DNA from: Mycolicibacterium frederiksbergense
Lineage (GTDB): Bacteria > Actinomycetota > Actinomycetes > Mycobacteriales > Mycobacteriaceae
Assembly: GCF_012223425.1 (NCBI RefSeq)
Contig: NZ_CP038799.1
Span: 3,038,001-3,102,000 of the forward strand
Reading direction: 5' to 3'
Length of the DNA stretch: 64,000 nucleotides
The notes under the pieces were generated by a model. That model was not told where the DNA came from. It was given only the letters and a program-made list of their open reading frames with translations, and searched no databases. The position numbers were made by a program, and so were the translations under genes. Shown piece by piece: positions 17,737 through 26,617 of this stretch (position 1 is its first letter; every line of letters begins with the position of its first letter).

Positions 17737-17757
17737 GCGCGTGGTCTTGCCACGCGC
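17737..17757. terminator. Hairpin downstream of fadD
   Basis: GCGCGTGG (17737-17744) and CCACGCGC (17750-17757) form an 8-bp perfect stem with a 5-base loop, without a clear U-run. It lies between the insertion sequence and the fadD stop codon and may be a weak bidirectional terminator. Confidence 0.35.
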
Positions 17758-17862
17758 TAGACGTTAGCGACGATTAACATCTTCAGCTATTTGCAGCGGC
17801 GACCGTGGCTACTCGTCGTGACAACACTTCCCAAACCCGCGCTCCGCCTCCGGTGTCGTGCC

Positions 17863-19419
17863 TCAGCGCTGGACGACGCCGCCCTCGACGCCGGTGAATC
17901 GCTTGCGCAGCTCGGTCTTGAGGAGCTTGCCGGTGGCGTTGCGGGGCAGCTCGGGAAGGAGGTGCACTTCGCGGGGGCACTTGAAATGCGCCAGCCGTTC
18001 GCGGCACCAGGCGATCAGTTCGTCGGCGCTGGGTTCCTGCTCGGCGGCTGGGTCGGCCACCACCACCGCGACGACGCGCTCACCCCACTTGTCGTCCGGA
18101 CCGCCGACCACCGCGGCGTCGAGCACACCGGGGTGACGGAACAGCACCTGCTCGACCTCGATGGGGTAGACATTTTCCCCGCCCGAGATGATCATGTCCT
18201 TCTTGCGGTCGACGAGCGTGATGTAGCCGTCGGCGTCGATCCGGCCGAGGTCGCCGGTGTGGAACCAGCCGCCCCGGAAGGCCTCGGCGGTGGTCGCCGG
18301 CTTCATCCAGTACCCGACGAACACGTTGGGTCCGCGCACCAGGAGTTCGCCGACGGTGTCGGCCGGGACGTCCCGGTCGTCGGCGTCCACGATGCGGGCA
18401 TCGACGTGCATGGCGACCCGGCCGATTGATCCGGCCCGCGTCGTGATGTTGGCGGCGTCCAAGACCGAGACCATGGGTGCAGTCTCGGTCATCCCAAATC
18501 CCTCGGTGAAGGGGACGCCACGTTGCTGCATGAAGTCGATGACAGTCAGCGGCATCGGTGCGCCGCCGCCCATGGCCAGACGCAACGCGGAGAGATCGTA
18601 GGAGTCGAAGTCGGGCACCTGGGTCAGCGCCGACCACATCGCCGGCACCATGAACTGGACGGTGGCGCGGCTTTCGGCCATCGCCTTGAGCGTGCTCACC
18701 GGGTTGAACGACGGGAGGATCACGCTGGTCCCGCCGACGTAGAGCAATGGCAGCGTATGTACCCCGAGCCCGCCGATGTGGAACATGGGGGCGACTGCAA
18801 CAGTCACGTCGCTGCCGGTCAGGCCTTGTTCGGCGCCCAGCACGTTGATGGCGTTCCACAGTAGGTTGTCGTGGGTGAGGATGGCGCCCTTCGGGCGGCC
18901 GGTGGTGCCCGAGGTGTACATGATGAACGCGGCGTCGCGGCCCTCGACGTCGCTGTCGAGAGGCTCGGGGGCGCCGCCGGAGAGCAGGTCTGGGTAGGCG
19001 ATCTCGCCGTCGGCCGGGGCGCCCCCGGCCCGGACCGTGTGGCGGACCCGGACCCCCGGCTCGGCCAGCGCGCTGACCGCCGCCGCCGCGAGCGGCTCGT
19101 GGAACACGAACACGTCGGCGCCGGAGTCGGCGAGGATGTAGCCGATCTCCGGGCCTGCGAGTCGGACGTTGATCGGGATGGTGATGGCGCCGATCTTCGC
19201 GCAGCCGAGGAGGACCTCCATGAACTCGACCGAGTTCACCAGCAGTATGGCCACCCGGTCCCCCTTGCGGACGCCGAGACGCAACAGGTTCGAAGCGACC
19301 TGGTTGGTGCGCCGATCGAAGTCGGAGTACGTGAAGCTGGTGTCACCGCAGACGAACGCCGTGCGCTGCCCGTTGAGGAAGGCCCGTTTGGTGACCCACT
19401 GACCGATACCGCGATCCAT
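17863..19419 (-). CDS. Acyl-CoA synthetase (FadD-type, AMP-forming)
   Basis: A 518-residue ANL-superfamily ligase from ATG at 19419, which has GAGGAGG upstream; a longer frame to 19500 lacks that signal. The AMP-binding loop is MYTSGTTGRPKGA at about 167-179, followed by GFGMTETAP, the hinge GWFHTGDLG and VDRKKDMIISGGENVYP. The catalytic Lys is in ATGKLLKTEL near the C-terminus. It activates a carboxylic acid with ATP and CoA. It is the last gene of the leftward fadE-accA-accD-type cluster and probably supplies its CoA-ester substrate. Confidence 0.93.
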   Translation of the reverse strand: MDRGIGQWVTKRAFLNGQRTAFVCGDTSFTYSDFDRRTNQVASNLLRLGVRKGDRVAILLVNSVEFMEVLLGCAKIGAITIPINVRLAGPEIGYILADSGADVFVFHEPLAAAAVSALAEPGVRVRHTVRAGGAPADGEIAYPDLLSGGAPEPLDSDVEGRDAAFIMYTSGTTGRPKGAILTHDNLLWNAINVLGAEQGLTGSDVTVAVAPMFHIGGLGVHTLPLLYVGGTSVILPSFNPVSTLKAMAESRATVQFMVPAMWSALTQVPDFDSYDLSALRLAMGGGAPMPLTVIDFMQQRGVPFTEGFGMTETAPMVSVLDAANITTRAGSIGRVAMHVDARIVDADDRDVPADTVGELLVRGPNVFVGYWMKPATTAEAFRGGWFHTGDLGRIDADGYITLVDRKKDMIISGGENVYPIEVEQVLFRHPGVLDAAVVGGPDDKWGERVVAVVVADPAAEQEPSADELIAWCRERLAHFKCPREVHLLPELPRNATGKLLKTELRKRFTGVEGGVVQR

Positions 19420-19545
19420 GTTGATTTGCCTCCTCGGCAGTTTTGGTTGACAAATGCTCGGTAAGGCAGGACCCGGCCCCGGCGGGCGACCGATCACCAC
19501 CGTCCGTCTTGTAGACCGAAGCGGACACGAACGGATGAAGGATGC

Positions 19546-20700
19546 TCAGTATGAGCGGGGCAGGTTCAGGCTGTGCTGAGCCACATAGTTGAGGATCATC
19601 TCTCGGCTGATCGGCGCGGTGCGCATCAGCCGCACCGGGCCCCAGAGAGTGGCCAGCCCGTACTCGGTGGCCAACCCGTTGCCGCCGTGGGTCTGGATCG
19701 CCTGGTCGAGGGCCAGGATGCCGGCCTCCGCCGCAGCGTATTTGGCCATGTTCGACGCCTCCGCGGAACCGGGGTCGCCGGCGTCGTGCAGTGAGGCCGC
19801 CCGCTGGGTCATCAGCCGGGCCAGCTCCAGCTGGATCTTGGCGTGCGCAAGCGGGTGGGACAGGCCCTGGTGGGCTCCGATCGGCACGTCCCAGACCTTG
19901 CGCTCGCGCGCGTAGGCCGACGCCTTGTCCAGCGCGTAGCGGCCGATGCCGTTGCCCAGGGCGGCGCCCATGATGCGTTCGGGGTTGAGGCCCATGAACA
20001 CCTGACGCAGACCGTCGTTTTCCGCGCCGATCAGGTTCTCGGCCGGCACCCGCACGTCGTCGAAGAACAGCGTGAACTGCTTCTCCGGTGTCACCGCCTG
20101 CACCGGGATGAGGGTCTTGGTCAACCCGGGCGCGTCGGTCGGGACCACCAGCAGGCTCAGCCGTCCGCGGCCGCGGTCGTCGGTCGCGGTGCGGGTGACG
20201 ACCAGGATGGCCTCCGCCTCGTCGACGCCGGAAATGTAGTACTTGGTGCCGTTGAGCACCCAATCCCCACCGACGCGCTTGGCGTGGGTGGAGATGTTGT
20301 GAGAGTTCGAGCCCGCATCCGGCTCGGTGATCGCGAACGCCATGATGATCTCGCCGCTGGCGATGCCCGGCAGCCAGCGCGCCTTTAGCTCGTCGCTGCC
20401 GAAAGCCTCGATGATCGTGCCGCAGATGGTGGGGGAGACCACCGTCATCAGCAGCGGGCAGCCGGCCGCGGCCAGTTCCTCACCGACGATCTGCATGTCG
20501 TAGATGCCGCCGCCACCGCCGCCGTACTGCTCGGCGATGTTGACCCCGAGGAACCCCTGCTTGCCCACGGCCTGCCAGAGTTCCGAACTCTTCTCCCCGC
20601 CGAGCGACTTGGCCACGTAGTAGTCGTGCCCGAAGTCCTTGGCGATCTCGGACACGGCCTTGCGCAGCGCTCGCCGTTCCTCGGTCTCGTGCAGTTCCAT
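19546..20700 (-). CDS. Acyl-CoA dehydrogenase
   Basis: A 384-residue acyl-CoA dehydrogenase. Family markers are the N-terminal GFLGVNIAEQYGGGGGG, the FAD-binding AFAITEPDAGSNSHNIST, WVLNGTKYYISG, and the C-terminal IQTHGGNGLATEYGLATLWGPVRLMRTAPISREMILNYVAQHSL. The residue that acts as catalytic base is not certain from reading alone. It is 59 bases downstream of the accA-type gene and precedes fadD, consistent with alpha,beta-desaturation of the activated acid. In M. tuberculosis the comparable neighbours of accA2/accD2 are fadE genes. Confidence 0.92.
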   Translation of the reverse strand: MELHETEERRALRKAVSEIAKDFGHDYYVAKSLGGEKSSELWQAVGKQGFLGVNIAEQYGGGGGGIYDMQIVGEELAAAGCPLLMTVVSPTICGTIIEAFGSDELKARWLPGIASGEIIMAFAITEPDAGSNSHNISTHAKRVGGDWVLNGTKYYISGVDEAEAILVVTRTATDDRGRGRLSLLVVPTDAPGLTKTLIPVQAVTPEKQFTLFFDDVRVPAENLIGAENDGLRQVFMGLNPERIMGAALGNGIGRYALDKASAYARERKVWDVPIGAHQGLSHPLAHAKIQLELARLMTQRAASLHDAGDPGSAEASNMAKYAAAEAGILALDQAIQTHGGNGLATEYGLATLWGPVRLMRTAPISREMILNYVAQHSLNLPRSY

Positions 20701-20758
20701 ACCGCTCTCCTACTTCGAAGTCACCCGCCACCGGGGCCGGTGACGGGTCTGATGGTGC

Positions 20759-22774
20759 TCAATCCTCGTCTGCACTGTCGGCCGCTCCGACCACCGCGAG
20801 GGCATCGCCGGTGGACACCTGCTGACCCACCTCGACCGAGAGTTCGGCGACGATCCCGTCGATCGGGCTGGCGATGGTGTGTTCCATCTTCATCGCCTCC
20901 ACCACGACCAAGGCCTGCCCGGCCGTCACGACGTCGCCCGCGGCGACGGGCAGCCGGATCACCGAACCCGGCATAGGCGCCGTCAGCGAGCCCGCCGGCT
21001 TGAGCGTGCTGGGGTCCAGGAACCGCGGTACCTGGGTGAACGCAGTGGACCCGGCAGGGCTGTCAACGTAGGCGATGTCGCCGTCGAGGACGACGTCGTA
21101 GCCGCGCCGTACCCCGCCGGTCTCCAGGACCACCCGGTCCGGCCGCTGCACGAGCACCCTGACGTCCTCGACCGGTTTGCCGTCGACTTCGACCTCGACG
21201 CCGTCGCGGAGCAGCGCATAGCCCACCCGACGCTCGCGGCCGTCGGCGGTCAGCCATCCGGTGGACTGCAGTTGGGACGGGTTGTTGCGCCACCCGGCAG
21301 GCAGCGTCGGCTGGACGGGGGCCGCCGCGCGGCGTCCCGCGACCTGGGCGAGTGTGGCCGCGATGGCGTGCAAGCCCTCCCCGTCGCGGTCGATGAGGGC
21401 TGCGCCGAGGTCGGCCACGTCGTGGCGGTCGAGGAACCCGGTGTCGGTGCCGCGTCCGGCGAACTCGTCGTGGCGCAGAACGCGAACCAGCAGATCCCGG
21501 TTGGTGGTGAGTCCGTGGATCCGGGCGCCGGCGAGCGCGGCGGACAGCGCGCCGAGCGCCTCGGCGCGGGTGGGCGCCCAGGCGATCACCTTGGCCAGCA
21601 TGGCGTCATAGTGGTGGCTGACCACCGAGCCGTCGCGCACGCCGGAGTCCACCCGGACCCCGACGTGGTCGGGGATCTGCATCGTGCGCAGCGTTCCGGT
21701 CTGCGGCAGGTAGCCCTTCGTGGGGTCCTCGGCGTAGAGCCGGGCCTCGACCGCGTGGCCGGTGATCCGCGGCTTGCTCACCTCGGCAGGCAGTGGCCGA
21801 CCCATCGCCACCAGCAACTGCAGGCGCACGAGGTCGAGCCCGGTGACGAGTTCGGTGACCGGGTGCTCGACCTGCAGCCGGGTGTTCATCTCCAGGAAGG
21901 CGAACGTCCCGTCGTCATCGCCGCCGTTCGCGTCGAGGACGAACTCGACCGTTCCGGCCCCGACGTAACCCACGGCCTGTGCCGCCGCGACCGCCGCCGC
22001 GCCCATCCGGGCGCGCAGGTCGTCGTCGACGACGGGCGAGGGCGCCTCCTCGATGACCTTTTGGTGGCGGCGCTGCACCGAGCACTCCCGCTCGAACAGC
22101 GAGACAACCGTGCCGTGCATGTCGGCCAACAGCTGGATCTCAACGTGGCGGGGACGCTGCACGTACCGCTCGAGGAACACCGTGCCGTCCGAGAACGCCG
22201 ACATCGCCTCGCGCGAGGCCGAGGCCACGGCTCCGTCGAGGTCGTCGGCCGACTCGACAACCCGCATGCCGCGCCCGCCGCCACCCGCGCTCGCCTTGAC
22301 CAGCAGCGGGTAGCCGATCTCGGCGCCGAGCTTGCGCAGCTTGTCGGGGTCCAGGCCGGTCGCGTCGCCGCCCGGGAGAACCGGCACGCCCGCATCGGCC
22401 ATCATCGCCTTGGCCGTCAGCTTGGAACCCATCGCGTCGATGGCATCCGGCGGCGGGCCGACGAACACGAGCCCGGCGTCGGCGCAGGCCCGCGCGAAGC
22501 CGGCGTTCTCCGACATGAAGCCGTAGCCGGGATGCACGGCGTCGGCGCCGGTGAGGAGGGCGGCGGCGATCACCCGGTCACCGTCGAGGTAGGTCTCCGC
22601 CGGCGAGGAACCCGGTAGCCGGACGGCCTCGTCGGCATCGTCCACGTGCCAGGCGTCGGCGTCGGCGTCGGAGTACACGGCGACGGTCGCGATGCCGAGT
22701 TCGCGACAGGTGCGAAACACGCGTCGGGCGATCTCTCCCCGGTTGGCCACCAGCAGCTTCTTGATCACGGGCAT
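20759..22774 (-). CDS. accA2-like: Biotin-dependent acyl-CoA carboxylase alpha subunit (biotin carboxylase plus BCCP)
   Basis: About 671 residues from ATG at 22774 (MPVIKKLLVANRGEIARRVFRTC). The biotin carboxylase part has HPGYGFMSENAGFA, the glycine-rich ATP-grasp loop KASAGGGGRGMR and EMNTRLQVEHPVTE. The C-terminal biotin carrier domain ends with EAMKMEHT, whose Lys is biotinylated, about 44 residues from the end. Alternative starts at 22783 (GTG) and 22780 (ATG) overlap the stop of the carboxyltransferase gene, so the two subunits are translationally coupled. With that subunit it carboxylates an acyl- or enoyl-CoA. Confidence 0.94.
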   Translation of the reverse strand: MPVIKKLLVANRGEIARRVFRTCRELGIATVAVYSDADADAWHVDDADEAVRLPGSSPAETYLDGDRVIAAALLTGADAVHPGYGFMSENAGFARACADAGLVFVGPPPDAIDAMGSKLTAKAMMADAGVPVLPGGDATGLDPDKLRKLGAEIGYPLLVKASAGGGGRGMRVVESADDLDGAVASASREAMSAFSDGTVFLERYVQRPRHVEIQLLADMHGTVVSLFERECSVQRRHQKVIEEAPSPVVDDDLRARMGAAAVAAAQAVGYVGAGTVEFVLDANGGDDDGTFAFLEMNTRLQVEHPVTELVTGLDLVRLQLLVAMGRPLPAEVSKPRITGHAVEARLYAEDPTKGYLPQTGTLRTMQIPDHVGVRVDSGVRDGSVVSHHYDAMLAKVIAWAPTRAEALGALSAALAGARIHGLTTNRDLLVRVLRHDEFAGRGTDTGFLDRHDVADLGAALIDRDGEGLHAIAATLAQVAGRRAAAPVQPTLPAGWRNNPSQLQSTGWLTADGRERRVGYALLRDGVEVEVDGKPVEDVRVLVQRPDRVVLETGGVRRGYDVVLDGDIAYVDSPAGSTAFTQVPRFLDPSTLKPAGSLTAPMPGSVIRLPVAAGDVVTAGQALVVVEAMKMEHTIASPIDGIVAELSVEVGQQVSTGDALAVVGAADSADED

Positions 22775-22779
22775 CGCCA

Positions 22780-24399
22780 TCACATCCGGAACACGCCGTA
22801 GCCACGCTGGCCACGGATCTCGCTGTTGTGGACCACGGAAAGGCAGAACCCGAGAACGGTACGGGTGTCGCGCGGGTCGATGATCCCGTCGTCGTAGAGC
22901 CTGCCGCTGTTGGCCAGCGCCAACGACTCACGCTCGATCTGGCCCTCGACGGCAGCGCGCATCTGGGCGTCGGCCTCCTCGTCGAACGGGAGCCCCCGGT
23001 CGGCGGCCGACTCGCGGGCCACGATCGACAGCACGCCCGCGAGCTGGGCCGGGCCCATGACGGCCGAACGCGAGTTGGGCCAGGTGAACAGGAAGCGGGG
23101 AAAGTAGGACCGCCCGCACATCCCGTAATTGCCCGCACCGTAGGACGCGCCCATCACGATCGTCAGGTGTGGGACAGCGCTGTTGGAGACGGCGTTGATC
23201 ATCTTCGCGCCGTCCTTGATGATGCCACCCTGCTCGTACTCCGCGCCGACCATGTAGCCGGTGGTGTTCTGCAGAAACACCAGTGGCGTGTCGATCTGGT
23301 TCGCCAGCTGAATAAACTGGGCGGCCTTCTCCGCCTCCTCGCTGAACAGGATTCCGCGCGCGTTGGCAAGGATCCCTACCGGGTATCCGTGGATCGAGGC
23401 CCAACCGGTGACCAGCGAGGTGCCGTATAGCGGCTTGAACTCGTCGAAGGCGGACCCGTCCACGATTCGGGCGATGACATCACGTGGGTCGAAGGGAACC
23501 TTCGGGTCCACCGAAGCGATCCCGAGGAGTTGGTCGGGGTCTCGCAGCGGGGGGGTCGGTGGCTGTGTCGGGCCGGGCCCGAGCTTGCGCCAGTTCAGTC
23601 TGGCCATGATGCGCCGCCCGATCCGGATGGCGTCCTGCTCGTCCTCGGCCATGTAGTCGGCCAGCCCGGAGGTGCGGGCGTGCATGTCGGCGCCGCCGAG
23701 CGACTCGTCGTCGGACACTTCGCCGGTCGCCATCTTCACCAGCGGCGGACCACCGAGGAAGACCTTGGACCGGTTGCGGACCATCACCACGTAATCACAC
23801 ATGCCGGGGATGTACGCGCCGCCTGCCGTCGAGTTACCGAATACCAGCGCCAGTGTCGGCAGGCCCTGCGCGCTGTGCTGGGTGAGGTCGTTGAATAGCT
23901 GGCCCCCGGGCACGAAGATCTCGGCCTGCGTGGGCAGGTCCGCCCCGCCCGACTCGACGACGTTGATGATGGGCAGCCGGTTCTCGCGGGCGACTGCCAT
24001 GCCCCGGAACACTTTTCGGAAGGTGTAGGGGTTCGAGGCTCCGCCGCGCACGGTCGGGTCGTGCGCGATGATCATCGACTCGACGCCTTCGACGATGCCG
24101 ATGCCGACCACAACGCTGCCGCCCACCGGAAACTTCGTGCCCCACGCCGCGAACGGACAGAGTTCCAGGAAGGCCGTGTCGGGGTCGATGAGCAGCTCGA
24201 CGCGCTCCCGAGCCAGCATCTTGCCGCGGCTACGGTGCCGGGCGACGTACTTCTCGCCGCCGCCACCGTTGGCCAGCGCCAGCTGTTCGGCGAGCGCATG
24301 GAGCTGCGCGATGAGTCCCTCGCGATTCTCGAGGTATACCGGCGCGCGGGTGTCGACCCGGTCGGGCAGGACGTCAATCAACTTTCCTCCAGGTGACAT
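22780..24399 (-). CDS. accD2-like: Acyl-CoA carboxylase beta subunit (carboxyltransferase)
   Basis: About 539 residues with the two crotonase-like halves of a carboxyltransferase. HRSRGKMLARERVELLIDPDTAFLEL leads into the first half with VESGGADLPTQAEIFVPGG and GNSTAGGAYIPGMCDY. The second half has FLQNTTGYMVGAEYEQGGIIKDGAKM and GASYGAGNYGMCGR. These resemble methylcrotonyl- or geranyl-CoA carboxylase beta subunits more than acetyl/propionyl-CoA ones. The start is ATG at 24399; a TTG at 24381 directly after GGAGGAAAG is an alternative. It heads the leftward operon and diverges from the next fadE gene across a 109-base region. Confidence 0.93.
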   Translation of the reverse strand: MSPGGKLIDVLPDRVDTRAPVYLENREGLIAQLHALAEQLALANGGGGEKYVARHRSRGKMLARERVELLIDPDTAFLELCPFAAWGTKFPVGGSVVVGIGIVEGVESMIIAHDPTVRGGASNPYTFRKVFRGMAVARENRLPIINVVESGGADLPTQAEIFVPGGQLFNDLTQHSAQGLPTLALVFGNSTAGGAYIPGMCDYVVMVRNRSKVFLGGPPLVKMATGEVSDDESLGGADMHARTSGLADYMAEDEQDAIRIGRRIMARLNWRKLGPGPTQPPTPPLRDPDQLLGIASVDPKVPFDPRDVIARIVDGSAFDEFKPLYGTSLVTGWASIHGYPVGILANARGILFSEEAEKAAQFIQLANQIDTPLVFLQNTTGYMVGAEYEQGGIIKDGAKMINAVSNSAVPHLTIVMGASYGAGNYGMCGRSYFPRFLFTWPNSRSAVMGPAQLAGVLSIVARESAADRGLPFDEEADAQMRAAVEGQIERESLALANSGRLYDDGIIDPRDTRTVLGFCLSVVHNSEIRGQRGYGVFRM

Positions 24400-24508
24400 C
24401 AACGTCGATCTCCTGACACGCTACGTTATCGGTCATTAACATTCGACGACAATGGGGTCGACGTGGCAATCGTGCCGTCCCCGAGTGATCACAGCAGGAG
24501 CAACTCAC

Positions 24509-25687
24509 ATGAAACAGCCGGATCAGCGGGAAGCGGAGGCGGCCGCAGCCGACCCGTGGATGACGCCCGAGCGCATCTCGTTGCGCAACCTCGCGATGTC
24601 GTTCACCCAGAAGGAGATCGTTCCTCACCTGCAAGACTGGGAGGACGCCGGAGAGCTCCCTAGAGAACTCCACCGCCGCGCAGCCGCAGCGGGGTTGCTG
24701 GGCATCGGGTTCGCCGAAGAGATCGGTGGCTCCGGCGGTGACCTGCGCGACCTGGTGCTGCTCACCGAGGCCGTGATGGAGGCCGGCGGCTCGTCGGGCT
24801 TACTGGCCAGCCTACTTACGCATCACATCGCAGTGCCCCATATGGCCGCGCAGGGCGATCCCGAGCAGATCCGCAGCTTCGTGGCGCCGACCCTGGCCGG
24901 GGAGAAGATCGGCAGCCTTGGCATCACCGAACCCGACACCGGTTCTGACGTCGCCGGCATCCGCACTACCGCACGGCGCGACGGCGACCACTACGTGGTC
25001 AACGGTGCGAAGCTGTTCATCACCTCGGGTGTCCGCGCCGATTTCGTGACCACCGCCGTGCGTACCGGCGGCCCGGGCCCGTCGGGGATTTCTCTGCTCG
25101 TGGTGGAGCGTGGCGCCACGGGTTTCTTGGTCTCGCGGGCACTGAAGAAGATGGGCTGGCTGTGCTCCGATACCGCCGAACTCGGATTCACCGACGTGCG
25201 CGTGCCGGTGGTCAATCTGGTTGGCCCCGAAGGCAGCGGATTCCTGCAGATCATGCAACAGTTCCAGGTCGAACGTGCTTTCATCGCCGTCCAGTGCTAC
25301 GCCACGGCCCAGCGCTGCCTCGACCTGACGCTGGATTGGGTGAAGAAGCGCGAAACCTTCGGTCGACCGCTATCCACCCGACAGGTGGTGCGGCACAAGA
25401 TCGTCGATATCGCGACGGCCGTCGACGTCGCCCGTACGTACACCCGTGCCGCTGTGGACCGCATCGTCGCCGGAGACACCGACGTGCGGATGGTCTCGAT
25501 GGCCAAGAACCAAGCCGTAGAGGCCTGCGCGCTCGCCGTTGACACGGCCGTCCAACTATACGGTGGCATGGGCTACCTACGCGAGACCGAGGTCGAAAGG
25601 CACTATCGCGATTCGCGCATCCTGGGTATCGGGGGCGGCACCACCGAAATCATGAAGGAGATCATCGCCAAGCAGATTGGCCTCTGA
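24509..25687 (+). CDS. Acyl-CoA dehydrogenase
   Basis: A 392-residue acyl-CoA dehydrogenase from ATG at 24509, with AGCAGGAGC upstream. Markers are GLLGIGFAEEIGGSGGDLRDLVLL, LGITEPDTGSDVAGIRTTA, YVVNGAKLFITSG, the C-terminal QLYGGMGYLRETEVERHYRDSRILGIGGGTTEIMKEIIAKQIGL. It diverges from accD and reads toward a TetR gene on the opposite strand. The gap to accD contains GTTA-N8-TAAC (24426-24441), a weak dyad. It likely forms the enoyl-CoA used by the carboxylase, or acts on a related chain. Confidence 0.92.
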   Translation: MKQPDQREAEAAAADPWMTPERISLRNLAMSFTQKEIVPHLQDWEDAGELPRELHRRAAAAGLLGIGFAEEIGGSGGDLRDLVLLTEAVMEAGGSSGLLASLLTHHIAVPHMAAQGDPEQIRSFVAPTLAGEKIGSLGITEPDTGSDVAGIRTTARRDGDHYVVNGAKLFITSGVRADFVTTAVRTGGPGPSGISLLVVERGATGFLVSRALKKMGWLCSDTAELGFTDVRVPVVNLVGPEGSGFLQIMQQFQVERAFIAVQCYATAQRCLDLTLDWVKKRETFGRPLSTRQVVRHKIVDIATAVDVARTYTRAAVDRIVAGDTDVRMVSMAKNQAVEACALAVDTAVQLYGGMGYLRETEVERHYRDSRILGIGGGTTEIMKEIIAKQIGL

Positions 25688-25834
25688 GTGAAGCCGCCAT
25701 TCGACAGCAGGAGCGTCGGCTTGGCAGGTCGACGAGACGGACCTTCCACCGTTTCTAAGGTAAGTCAACGGTGTGTCACGACCCCTGCGGCCAATGCAGC
25801 CTCCGCCACCGGGAAATTGCCTCCGGAGTACCAG

Positions 25835-26476
25835 CTAGCCAAACTTATCAACCACGTAGCGGCGAGCCAGCGTCTCAGCAAGTCTACTCGTATGTTCGAC
25901 GATGTCGACCTGACTTACATCGACCAGTAGTCCTGCGTGCCAAGCGCTGATCAGTTCGACGAAGCCGCCGACCGCTACAAACGTGTCCATACGCAGAGCC
26001 ATTTCGTCTGCGTCAGGCTTCAGATGCGGCTTGCTGGCGGCCATGACGAGCTGGGTTGCTTCCTGCAAGGCCACCGCTCGGCGATCTTGCAATGTTGAAC
26101 TGCCGACGTGCTGTGTCAGCAGGATCTGTGCTCGCCCGGCATCCTGCGCGATGCGGAGAACAACGATCGAGATTGCGGCGCGAATGGTTTCGATCGGTGG
26201 TTGACCGACGCGTTCGGCAAATGTTGCCGAAACCTCGCCGAGCATCTCGTCCCGCACGTTGTCCCACGCTGCTACGAGCAACTCATCGCGCGTCTTGAAC
26301 TCCTCGTAGAAATATCGGTCGTTCAGCGCGGCTCTGGAGCAGACCCCACGCATTGTCACGGCAGCCCATCCGCTTTCCGTCCAGATCTCCGTCGCCGCGT
26401 TCACTAGGCGCCGCCGCCGGTCAGCCCGTCGTTCGGCGCCAGTACGCCCGCCCCACCTTGCTGCCTTTGTCCGCAC
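25835..26476 (-). CDS. TetR-family transcriptional regulator (paralogue of the one at 5.1-5.8 kb)
   Basis: A TetR repressor very similar over its whole length to the one at 5150-5791: both have RWGGRTGAERR, NDRYFYE, FKTRDELLVAAWD, and a shared C-terminal VAVGGFVELI-AWHAGLL. I chose GTG at 26476 (VRTKAARW) because the similarity begins there and CAAGAT precedes it by six bases, as in the paralogue. An in-frame start at 26533 would add unrelated residues. It lies between the divergent fadE gene (convergent to it) and the SDR-led BVMO cluster, which it may control. Confidence 0.88.
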   Translation of the reverse strand: MRTKAARWGGRTGAERRADRRRRLVNAATEIWTESGWAAVTMRGVCSRAALNDRYFYEEFKTRDELLVAAWDNVRDEMLGEVSATFAERVGQPPIETIRAAISIVVLRIAQDAGRAQILLTQHVGSSTLQDRRAVALQEATQLVMAASKPHLKPDADEMALRMDTFVAVGGFVELISAWHAGLLVDVSQVDIVEHTSRLAETLARRYVVDKFG

Positions 26477-26498
26477 GAATACATCTTGACAAAGGCAG
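26461..26498. promoter_or_regulatory. 11-bp inverted repeat over the start of the TetR gene
   Basis: CTGCCTTTGTC (26461-26471) and GACAAAGGCAG (26488-26498) are perfect complements 16 bases apart. They span the proposed leaderless start and -10 region of the TetR gene. The paralogue at 5.15 kb lacks these arms. It could be an autoregulatory site or an RNA hairpin at the 5' end. Confidence 0.4.
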
Positions 26499-26617
26499 GA
26501 GCGCCGCATCAAACTGGTGGCAGGCGACCACAATTGTGTTCGCCGCCACCAGATGGCTGCAGGCCGGCTTGTCTCACAGGTCAGGCGTCGCCGTAATCTG
26601 CAAAGGATTCAGTAGTG

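Noticed and set aside
20879..22618. A 579-codon open frame on the plus strand opposite accA
   Set aside because: It mirrors the codon bias of accA on the other strand; it has no family resemblance, while accA shows complete biotin carboxylase and BCCP motifs.
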